Below, in pieces: positions 19,593-25,772 of a stretch of 25,772 nucleotides of DNA. The notes below the pieces were generated by a model. The model ran no database searches, was not told the DNA's origin, and worked only from the letters and a program-made list of their open reading frames with translations. The stretch is taken from positions 1-25,772 of IMG/VR virus record IMGVR_UViG_3300046012_000364; one strand, 5' to 3'. Position numbers and translations under genes: made by a program. Source of the DNA: a virus. Each line of letters begins with the position of its first letter. Position 1 is the stretch's first letter.

Positions 19593-20056
19593 GCTGCGTC
19601 CGTCTCCCCGACGTGCGCTGCGCCTCCTCCGACTCCCGTCCCGTAGACGTAGGTCGGCTTCCCGACGATGGAGAACTCAAAGTCGGACGCCATGACGACT
19701 CCCGTCTCGTCTCCTCCGAAGTCGAGCGGATCGATCGTGAGTTGTCCGGACGCTTCCGTCCCCGCTTCCGTGGAAGGCATGAACGTGAAGTCCTGGACCT
19801 CTCCTGCGTGATCCTGCGACAGCGCGAACAGACCAGCGGGATCCGTGAGATCGAGATCGACGTTCCCGCCGAGCGTGTACGTGTACGTCACTGCTCCGGG
19901 GACGACGTCTCCGCAGAGTTTCGTCGTGGAGTCCCCTTCGTCCTTCGTCATCGAGACTGTGGCGTTGTTGATCAGACAGGACACGTCGATCGGTGTCCCC
20001 GTCGCTCCGATCGTGAGTTCCCCCGGGCCGAGTTTGTAGGTGTCTCCGGCAGCCAT
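19589..20056 (-). CDS. Major tail tube protein
   Basis: This encodes 155 residues from ATG at 20056, with a strong GGAGG (the previous stop is TAGGAGG). It is rich in beta strands and Gly/Thr/Asp: LGPGELTIGATGTPIDVSCL, then GAVTYTYTLGGNVDLDL, and GETDAA at the end. The size, composition, strong ribosome site and place directly before the tail chaperones identify the tube subunit. There is no added Ig-like domain. Confidence 0.85.
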   Translation of the reverse strand: MAAGDTYKLGPGELTIGATGTPIDVSCLINNATVSMTKDEGDSTTKLCGDVVPGAVTYTYTLGGNVDLDLTDPAGLFALSQDHAGEVQDFTFMPSTEAGTEASGQLTIDPLDFGGDETGVVMASDFEFSIVGKPTYVYGTGVGGGAAHVGETDAA

Positions 20057-20065
20057 GTCGTCCTC

Positions 20066-20464
20066 CTAGCGGACGTCGTTCGTGTTCAAGTGAGGCACGA
20101 CGCGGACGCGTAGCGCCGGGACAGCGGATCCCGCTTGGAACGTGAGCGAGATCGGATCCGCTGCCTGGACTTCCCCGACAGCGAGGAGCGCGGACGCGAC
20201 GCGATCGAGGAGGGAGTCGCCTTGCTCGACTGTGTCCGGCTCATAGCCAGCGGGGAGGACGACGAGCGCGTCGTACTCGTGGACTGCGAGCGATCCGAGT
20301 CGTCCTCCGACGTAGTTCGTGATCGCCCATCGCGGGAACGCGTCGAACGCGACAGGCTGGTCGGGAGCAGTCGGACGGACGTTGAGTCCTGCGACTGTGC
20401 GGAGCGCGTCGCAGATCGCTGTCCGTGCGAGGACAGCGGGACCGATCGGAGTCGCGAGACTCAT
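20066..20464 (-). CDS. Head-tail joining or tail terminator protein
   Basis: This encodes 132 residues from ATG at 20464 (ATGA overlap), chosen over a much longer open frame because of the overlap. Helix AVLARTAICDALRTV is followed by strands SLAVHEYDALVVLPAGY and, after DSLLDRVASALLAV, SLTFQAGSAVPALRVRVVP. The fold order helix-strand-helix-strand and the place just before the tail tube gene fit the tail terminator or a minor neck protein. There is no specific motif. Confidence 0.6.
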   Translation of the reverse strand: MSLATPIGPAVLARTAICDALRTVAGLNVRPTAPDQPVAFDAFPRWAITNYVGGRLGSLAVHEYDALVVLPAGYEPDTVEQGDSLLDRVASALLAVGEVQAADPISLTFQAGSAVPALRVRVVPHLNTNDVR

Positions 20465-20808
20465 GCGATCACGACCTGTCGGTAGGACGCTTCCAGTCGA
20501 CTGATCTCGGCGTCCCAGGAGCGCAGCAGCATAGGTCCGTACTCCTGCGCTTCTCCTCCGACGATCCCGAGCGGGAGCGACTTCGCTGCGATCTCCCGCT
20601 GGCAGCGTCGGAGCACGCTCCGAGACAGCGCAGCGGGATACGTCGCTTCCTCTCCCGACACGGGATCCGGATCCTCCGGCAGTCGACACGTCCGAGCCTG
20701 GATCGCGAGCTCCGCGTCGAGGATCTGTGTCAGATCCGCGTCAGAGATCGCGGACGCGGGTACTGCGACCCACGTCCGGATCTCTGGCAGCGTCGGAATC
20801 CCTAGCAC
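20461..20808 (-). CDS. Head-tail adaptor (gp6-like connector)
   Basis: This encodes 115 residues from GTG at 20808, 11 bases after the capsid stop. The N-terminus LPEIRTWVAVPASAISDADL followed by TQILDAELAIQARTCR is typical of small helical connector proteins (L-x-x-I/V-R-x-W ... D-x-x-L-x-x-I-L-x-A-E). The C-terminal helices contain LRRCQREIAAKSLPLG and an L-R-x-W-D-x-E-I-x-x-L-E segment, also usual in the family. Its ring would sit below the portal. The ribosome site is weak, but no better start exists. Confidence 0.75.
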   Translation of the reverse strand: MLGIPTLPEIRTWVAVPASAISDADLTQILDAELAIQARTCRLPEDPDPVSGEEATYPAALSRSVLRRCQREIAAKSLPLGIVGGEAQEYGPMLLRSWDAEISRLEASYRQVVIA

Positions 20809-20819
20809 GTCAGGAACCG

Positions 20820-22085
20820 CTAGTCGCTCTTGGAGCGCGAGGACGTCGCTCCTGCGACGGGAGGAACGCCAGCAGTCGCCTCGCAGAGCGCTCCCGCCTC
20901 CGTGACAGCGAACGCGGCGCGCGCTTCCGCAAGGATGACGAGTTGATTCCGGAGGAAGTAGTCGGAGTGACTGTCGGACATGTAGACGTCCGTGTTCCCG
21001 CGATCGAACCACGTCTCCCCGGTCTTGAAGTCCCCGACGTACGCAGTCCCCGCGACGATGGAGCGTGCGGCGACGATCGGGAGTCCCCAGATCGCTCCGT
21101 TCCGGACGGCTCCGTTGTTCGTCTGCGTAAACACGTTCATGTCGAGTCCAGCAGCGTCCGCAGGATTGACGAGTACGGCGTTCGGCTTGAACCCCGCGCT
21201 CTCGACAGTCGCGATCCCTTCGCGGATCGCTGCGACGAGATCCCCGTCGTCAGAGACAGCAGGGAGCGACGCTGCGACGAGCGCTGCGACTGCGGCTGCT
21301 TCCAGCGCGGACGCGACACCGGAGAGCAGACGATTCTGCACGATCGTCTGGATCTGCGGAATGTCCTCCAACGCCTGACGCGTCACGGCCTTGTGATGCG
21401 CGTACGTGGACAGCGCGATCGTCGCCTCGACGGGATCCATGATCGCCTCGGGCTTGAGCGCTCCCTCTGCGACGACAGGAGCGTCGCCGGGAGGCTGCGG
21501 AGTCCACGTCAGATACATGACAGCCGCCTGCGACGTCTGGACGCGTCCGATCAAGTTCAGGACGGTGTTCTCAAAGCGGGGAGTCTGCGGTCCCGCCCAG
21601 AGTTGCGGGACAGGACCCGTGTACGCAGCGAGTCCTACGTCTCCGGACATGATCGCTGCGCGGAACTCCGCCGACGCGGGACCGGGGAGCGTGACACGCT
21701 CCGACGTCCCCGCTCCGCGATAGTTGCGGAACGCAGTCGACTCCACGAAGCGCTGTCCGAACGCTGCGCGCGTCGCGAGCTCGCGTCCTTCGCTCTCGTC
21801 CTTCGGAGCGTCGTCGTGCGCGTCGTCGTGCGCGCGCTCGTGCTTCTCCTCCGCTTGCTTCTGCGCTCCGACGAGCGCAGCGAACTTCGCAGCGCCTTCG
21901 TCGAACGACTTGATCCGCTCGATCTCTTCGTCGAGCGCTTGGAGTCGAGCGACGATCTGATCGAACGTCGTCCGCTCTGCGTCTGTGAGGTCCCTCTTAT
22001 CGTCTGCGGCGCGCGTCTGGAGGCTCCGAAGGACCTCCGACTGTGACGCGCGCTCCTCGATCTTGGATCGGAGATACACGTTCAC
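20820..22085 (-). CDS. Major capsid protein, HK97 fold, with N-terminal delta domain
   Basis: This encodes 421 residues from GTG at 22085, with GGGAG upstream. The first 75 residues form a coiled coil (SKIEERASQSEVLRSL ... LDEEIERIKSF), followed by a charged His/Asp-rich stretch to about 105. This is the scaffolding-like delta domain that the protease removes. The rest fits the HK97 fold: VAEGALKPE (E-loop region), the spine helix HHKAVTRQALEDIP, NAVLVNPADA, GLPIVAARSIVAGTAYVGDF, then DSHSDYFLRNQLVILAE. The gene has a 170-bp leader with repeats and probably its own regulation. Confidence 0.92.
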   Translation of the reverse strand: MNVYLRSKIEERASQSEVLRSLQTRAADDKRDLTDAERTTFDQIVARLQALDEEIERIKSFDEGAAKFAALVGAQKQAEEKHERAHDDAHDDAPKDESEGRELATRAAFGQRFVESTAFRNYRGAGTSERVTLPGPASAEFRAAIMSGDVGLAAYTGPVPQLWAGPQTPRFENTVLNLIGRVQTSQAAVMYLTWTPQPPGDAPVVAEGALKPEAIMDPVEATIALSTYAHHKAVTRQALEDIPQIQTIVQNRLLSGVASALEAAAVAALVAASLPAVSDDGDLVAAIREGIATVESAGFKPNAVLVNPADAAGLDMNVFTQTNNGAVRNGAIWGLPIVAARSIVAGTAYVGDFKTGETWFDRGNTDVYMSDSHSDYFLRNQLVILAEARAAFAVTEAGALCEATAGVPPVAGATSSRSKSD

Positions 22086-22256
22086 GGAATCACTCCCGGC
22101 TAGGTGGATCGGCGGATAGTTCGCTCCGCGCGACCCCTAGCGAGTTGCGCTCCTGGACCCCTGTCGAGTCCATCCGATCCGGGGAGTCCCCTGTCGAGAC
22201 TCGGAACCCTGGATCGGCGGCGACAGTACGCGCGTCGTGGACTCGCTGCTAGCCGA
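22086..22256. promoter_or_regulatory. Capsid gene leader with paired repeats
   Basis: This non-coding gap has CCCCTGTCGAG at 22158-22168 and 22188-22198 and TGGATCGGCGG at 22105-22115 and 22210-22220, plus a GGGGACTCCCC element (minus strand). It is the largest gap within the late operon and precedes its most highly made product. An internal promoter or a structured 5' leader is likely; no clear promoter consensus is visible. Confidence 0.5.
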
Positions 22257-22343
22257 TCAGGGACGACGACGTCCCGCGAAGAGGAACGCGACGATCGCTG
22301 CGACAGCGATCACGACGAGCAGGAGCACGAGCCAGCCGCTCAT
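22257..22343 (-). CDS. Tiny transmembrane protein
   Basis: This encodes 28 residues, ATGA-coupled to the protease stop. The sequence is MSGWLVLLLVVIAVAAIVAF followed by LFAGRRRP: one transmembrane helix with a basic end. It lies between protease and capsid genes, an odd place for a membrane peptide. The 4-nt overlap and clean hydrophobic profile support it. Its function is unknown. Confidence 0.55.
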   Translation of the reverse strand: MSGWLVLLLVVIAVAAIVAFLFAGRRRP

Positions 22344-22921
22344 CGCGAGCCTCCCCAGACGAGACGGGACAGATCGACGAACTCGGGGAGCGTGTCGACG
22401 TCGTACGTCACTGCGAGGAGCGACTCGACGTCGGGGAGCGCAGCGCGGACAGCGAGGACACGCGCGTCCGCATACGCAGGCTCGTCGACGAGCGAGACGT
22501 GGAAGAGACGAGCGCGGAGGATCTCGCGTGCTCCGTCCTCCTCGGAACGTCGCTCCTCGATCGGGAGGAAGCCGACGGAGAGTCCGCCGTACGTCTCCTC
22601 CTGGACGTTCTCCCGCGCCCCGCGTCCCTCCGGAGTGTTGTAGAAGCGGAAGCGTCCGAACAGTCCGTCGTCTGTGTCGCGGAACTCCGTCGCGACTCCG
22701 ACAGGACGCTTCCCCGTCTCGTCGTGGGAGTCCGTGAGCCGGATCTTTGCTGGACCGGACTCTGCGAGCTCGCGGAACGCTCCTGCGAGGAAGCGCTCCC
22801 CGCGCGGGTATCCCGCTTTCAGTGTCGTCACTCCGTACGGGACGCACAGTCCGTCGAGACTGTGCTCCCCGTCGTGTCGGAGTTCCAGAGGGACGATCGT
22901 CGTCTCGGATCGGATGGTCAT
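22340..22921 (-). CDS. Prohead protease (HK97 family, U35)
   Basis: This encodes 193 residues from ATG at 22921, one base after the portal stop. The motifs are IRLTDSHDETGKRPVG (His66), EETYGGLSVGF (Ser115) and ARLFHVSLVDEPAY, which are the catalytic His, catalytic Ser and third conserved segment of the herpesvirus-like phage maturation proteases. It cleaves the delta domain of the capsid protein during head maturation. Length and gene order (portal, protease, capsid) are standard. Confidence 0.92.
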   Translation of the reverse strand: MTIRSETTIVPLELRHDGEHSLDGLCVPYGVTTLKAGYPRGERFLAGAFRELAESGPAKIRLTDSHDETGKRPVGVATEFRDTDDGLFGRFRFYNTPEGRGARENVQEETYGGLSVGFLPIEERRSEEDGAREILRARLFHVSLVDEPAYADARVLAVRAALPDVESLLAVTYDVDTLPEFVDLSRLVWGGSR

Positions 22922-22922
22922 G

Positions 22923-24194
22923 TCAGGACACCTCTCGTCGGTTCATCGCGGACGCGTAGTCGAGCGCCTTGCGTGCTTGGAGATCGGACAGAGGAGGGAG
23001 CGACTCCCGCTCCCGAACTTCGTCGATCGTCAGGAAGCCAGCGGAGAGTCCAACCGCGTACGCGTCATAGCGGGTCTTGGTGTCCGCGCGTCGGAGTCCG
23101 TCGAGGTTGAGTTTCAGCGTCGTCCCCCAGGGGAGGACAGCGTCGAACGCAGCCTCCGCGCGACGCGCCCACGGGAGCAGCGCGTCCTGGACGTAGTCGA
23201 TCGACGCGGACTCGACGTTCGCGTACGTGTTGTTCGATCCCATCGAGATCCCGAGCTTGTAGGGAGGGATCCCGTAGATGAGCGCTATCTCCCACGCGGA
23301 CAGTCGCAGGAGTTCTGCGAGTTGGAGCGCCTGCGGATCGAGTTGCAGAGGATGGAACTCCGTCGCTGCGTTGAGGACAGCGATCCGACGATCCCGTCCC
23401 CCGTGCGCTTCCCACCAGCGCTTTTTGAGGAGATCCGCTTCCGTCTGTTCCAGATCGGGAGAGTTCACTTTCAGATAGCCAGCAGGGATCCCGCGTCCGA
23501 GCATCTGCGCTGCGTAGTCGCGCGTCGCGATCCCGAAGCCAATGTCTGCGCGGAACTGGTCCCAGACTCCGTGTCCCCGCAGGTGTCCAGGCCAGACGCG
23601 TCCACGGATGATGAGGAGTTCCGTCGCGTCGACGGGGACGTCGTTCACGTAGTAGCGATCGCGCTCGATCTCGACGTCGCGCGGATTCAGGATGAAGCAA
23701 CCTCGCGCGCCGAAGTCGGAGACGACAGTCCCCGAGTCGTCAGTCGTCGGGGAGTAGACGATCCCCTCCCCGAGCTCGACAGCGGAGACGAACACTGTCG
23801 ACCAGAACTCGACTGCGGAGAGCGCGACGTTCCGGACAGTCGATCCCTTCCGTCCGTCGTCCGCGAGATTCTGCGGATCGAGGATCCATGTCGGAGTCGG
23901 GATCTGATCCCGTCCCTGGTAGACGTTGAACGGGACGCCTGCGAGCGCGTCGCAGATCAACGCGCGACAGCGTCCCATCGCAGGAAGCGACGAGCGTCCT
24001 CCCGCGAAGCCGTCTGCTCCGGGAGGCGGATTCCCCCAGACGACGTCCCCGTCCCCGGAGTCCCCGTTCCCTGTCCACCAAAGCCACGGGGAGTCGATCT
24101 CCCATCCGTCCGGAGAGTTCCGGAGCACGTCGCGCCCGTCCGTCGCGTAGAGGACTTTCCCTGGACGATCCGATCTTGCCGGCAAAGGGGACAC
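22923..24194 (-). CDS. Portal protein (HK97 gp3-like)
   Basis: This encodes 423 residues from GTG at 24194; the TerL stop forms the ribosome site (TAGGAG). Features of the phage portal family are LICDALAGVPFNVYQ near the N-terminus, LLIIRGRVWPGHLRGHG, and later LRLSAWEIALIYGIPPYKLG followed by SNNTYANVES, the conserved A-x-x-x-x-x-P-x-x-x-L-G region near the channel. Twelve copies form the ring through which DNA enters and leaves the head. Length is typical. Confidence 0.92.
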   Translation of the reverse strand: MSPLPARSDRPGKVLYATDGRDVLRNSPDGWEIDSPWLWWTGNGDSGDGDVVWGNPPPGADGFAGGRSSLPAMGRCRALICDALAGVPFNVYQGRDQIPTPTWILDPQNLADDGRKGSTVRNVALSAVEFWSTVFVSAVELGEGIVYSPTTDDSGTVVSDFGARGCFILNPRDVEIERDRYYVNDVPVDATELLIIRGRVWPGHLRGHGVWDQFRADIGFGIATRDYAAQMLGRGIPAGYLKVNSPDLEQTEADLLKKRWWEAHGGRDRRIAVLNAATEFHPLQLDPQALQLAELLRLSAWEIALIYGIPPYKLGISMGSNNTYANVESASIDYVQDALLPWARRAEAAFDAVLPWGTTLKLNLDGLRRADTKTRYDAYAVGLSAGFLTIDEVRERESLPPLSDLQARKALDYASAMNRREVS

Positions 24195-24202
24195 GGGGAC
24201 TC

Positions 24203-25772
24203 CTAGAAGATCGCTGGACGCGGAAGCGGGACGTCGACGTTGCCGTCGACGACGAGACGGACAGACGACGCGAGCGCTCGGACGAGATCCGTCCGATTCG
24301 CTCTGTGCGGGATGACGAGTCCGCCTTCACGCTGCGCGACACGACACGACGCGAGTTGCTGCGCGAACGCTGGATCGTTCCCGTGACGGATCCGTCCCTG
24401 TCGCGTCAGGATCCGGATCAACGCGAGTCCAGCGCGCATGTCGGACGGGGACGCCTTGACGACAGCGACGTCGGGGAGCGCTTCACGCACAGGCTCGATC
24501 GCGAGCGACGTCCCCGCGATCACAGTCGATCCGCGACGTCCGTCCGTGAGCCACGCTGCCCACGCGAACGCTTCCTCCCGTCCGGGGAACATGCTCCCCC
24601 AGACGACGACACGTCCGTCCGGAAGTCGCTGCGCTGCGACAGCGGACGCGCCGATCCCGAACCAGTCCTCGATCCCGACTGCGACAGGATCGTTCGTCGG
24701 CTCGACAGACAGATCCGCGAGCGTGCTCCACTCGTCGAGCTCGACGAGCGGCTCCTCCGACGTCGACGTCACGAGCGTCCGATCCGGCCAGACGTTGAGA
24801 TACTGCGAGCGGAACGACTCGACGGGATCATCTTCGTCGGGATCCTCCGACACTCCCCGCAGGACGCGCTCTAACTTCGCAGACAGCAGACGCTCCCGCA
24901 TCGCGGACCAGTGAGGGGACGACGAACGCCATGCGTCGCGATCCTCGATCGACGCGTCGCGAGGAGCAGACCATTCCAGGATCAGAGCAGTCCCCGGCTC
25001 GCTCATCGCGGAGACAGCGGCAGCGCGACGCAGCGGGAACAGCGACGACGCGCGACGATGAGCAGTCGACACGAGCCAGAGTTGCGGATCGACACGATCA
25101 CCGAGCGTCGGCTCGACACCGTCCTCCACGATCTCCGGCTCCACTCCCCACGCTTCGTCCACGAGTCCGACAGCGACGGGATAGCCGTACACAGAGAAGC
25201 GGGCACGCACGATCCAGCGCGACTCCCCGATCGAGATCTCCTCCGCGCCGTTCGCTTCACGGACTTTGTATCCCCCACGCGAACGCGCCCACACTCGCGC
25301 GGGACGCATGACCTCCTTGCAGACCGGGAGATCCTTCCCCGTATGCAGAACAGTCTGCGGCTCCCCGAACAGATCCTCCCGATGGATCCTCCACGTCGCG
25401 AGCGCGCGGATCGCGACAGACTTTCCCACCTGACGCGGAGTCGTGACGTCGATCTCGATCCAGCACAGACGACCGTCCGCGTCGTGTTCCAGAGCGCGCG
25501 TCAGAACCAGTCGCTGCCACCAGCGGAGATCCAGATCCGCGTTCGCAGACAGCCACGCGCACGCGTCCGCGCCGTACGATCCGACAGCGTCAGGATGCGG
25601 AGCAGACATGAGACGCGGCCACGCTGCGTCCTCCGGGACGCAGCGCAGATCGTCCAGCCAGATCGCGCGATCCCACGACGGATCCGACGACTCCGGACAG
25701 GACGCAGGGAGATCCGGGGACTCCCGGTCAGGGAGTGACAGGGGAGGGATTCCAGCGCTTGGAGTATTCCCC
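24203..25772 (-). CDS. terL: Terminase large subunit, N-terminus at the right edge
   Basis: The packaging ATPase and nuclease. Counting from the internal Met at 25609, the Walker A is TTPRQVGKS (56-64), Walker B is VGLVDEAWG (Asp151 and Glu152), and the coupling motif is WLVSTAH (Ser181 and Thr182). The C-terminal RNase H-like nuclease part includes VAVGIEDWFG and ends in an ASCRVAQREGGLVI segment. The frame stays open upstream of that Met with conserved-looking residues (PDRESPDLPASC, then SWDRAIWLDDL), so the true start is farther right. No ATG or GTG occurs before the edge. If the window is circular, TTG spanning the joint (2, 1, 25772) would start MGNTPSAG. Confidence 0.92.
   Translation of the reverse strand, partial: GNTPSAGIPPLSLPDRESPDLPASCPESSDPSWDRAIWLDDLRCVPEDAAWPRLMSAPHPDAVGSYGADACAWLSANADLDLRWWQRLVLTRALEHDADGRLCWIEIDVTTPRQVGKSVAIRALATWRIHREDLFGEPQTVLHTGKDLPVCKEVMRPARVWARSRGGYKVREANGAEEISIGESRWIVRARFSVYGYPVAVGLVDEAWGVEPEIVEDGVEPTLGDRVDPQLWLVSTAHRRASSLFPLRRAAAVSAMSEPGTALILEWSAPRDASIEDRDAWRSSSPHWSAMRERLLSAKLERVLRGVSEDPDEDDPVESFRSQYLNVWPDRTLVTSTSEEPLVELDEWSTLADLSVEPTNDPVAVGIEDWFGIGASAVAAQRLPDGRVVVWGSMFPGREEAFAWAAWLTDGRRGSTVIAGTSLAIEPVREALPDVAVVKASPSDMRAGLALIRILTRQGRIRHGNDPAFAQQLASCRVAQREGGLVIPHRANRTDLVRALASSVRLVVDGNVDVPLPRPAIF
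25728..25772 (-). other. Predicted C-terminal codons of the HNH endonuclease if the window is circular
   Basis: Continuing the HNH frame from position 1 to 25772 gives GEYSKRWNPSPVTP and then a TGA stop at 25730-25728. A short end with an S-x-x-W motif is usual for phage HNH proteins. The stretch overlaps the TerL N-terminus in another frame. Confidence 0.55.

Noticed and set aside
25607-25609. ATG at 25609 as the TerL start
   Set aside because: The frame upstream is open to the edge and reads like conserved TerL N-terminal sequence, so this Met is internal.

Overview
The window reads as a compact temperate tailed phage (siphovirus type) of a high-GC Gram-positive, probably actinobacterial, host. 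The reasons are: HK97-type head genes with a short tail module (tape measure of 615 residues), RecT and RecB-like recombination genes, RusA, a Mom-like DNA modification gene, GTG and TTG starts, and chains of overlapping genes. No host gene was recognised. The two window ends appear to be contiguous. An HNH endonuclease gene runs off the left edge, and when it is continued from the right edge on the minus strand it closes with a sensible C-terminus. The TerL frame also reads through the joint. The window may therefore be a whole circular or circularly permuted genome of about 25.8 kb, opened next to the TerL start. This is inferred, not proven.

Layout. (1) 1-357, minus: HNH endonuclease, first gene of the late operon, which continues from the right edge leftwards to 13334. 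(2) 358-667: non-coding, with a CGTC microsatellite and a strong inverted repeat; candidate late promoter and packaging region. (3) 668-1118, plus: tRNA-Pro(GGG) and two small membrane-protein genes, followed by three hairpins (1120-1241) between convergent units. (4) 1255-9368, minus: an 18-gene early operon in which 14 of 17 junctions are 4-nt ATGA or GTGA overlaps. It encodes an excisionase-like and a MerR-like regulator, a RecB/Cas4-like exonuclease, a RecT annealing protein, two DUF3846-like proteins, RusA, a C5-cytosine methyltransferase, a Mom-like enzyme, a replication-type N-terminal domain protein, a TnsA-like nuclease, small orphans, an RHH regulator and a GIY-YIG-like protein. (5) 9369-9552: divergent control region with 10-bp-phased GAGAC repeats. 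(6) 9553-11446, plus: zinc ribbon-DUF4258 protein, excisionase-like HTH, ParB-like protein and a small orphan. (7) 11473-11518 bidirectional terminator, then the tyrosine integrase (11564-12808, minus) and a 380-bp leader packed with GTCYCA repeats. (8) 13192-13386, plus: small orphan gene. (9) 13334-25772, minus: late genes. Read in the direction of transcription these are TerL, portal, protease, a small membrane protein, major capsid, two connectors, tail tube and a tail-completion-like protein. They are followed by frameshifted tail chaperones, tape measure, tail proteins, an M23 lysin, an EEP-family protein and a holin-like protein.

How it works together. The divergent region at 9.4 kb probably decides between lysogeny and lytic growth. 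The leftward operon supplies recombination and DNA modification. The integrase has its own leader carrying the same repeat motif, so one regulator may control both. The late operon packages and assembles virions. No classical CI/Cro repressor and no small terminase were recognised.

Sequence style. The DNA is strikingly poor in GCC/GGC and rich in GATC. Two small plus-strand genes flanking the integrase (11240-11446 and 13192-13386) break this pattern and share a 28-nt near-identical in-frame repeat.
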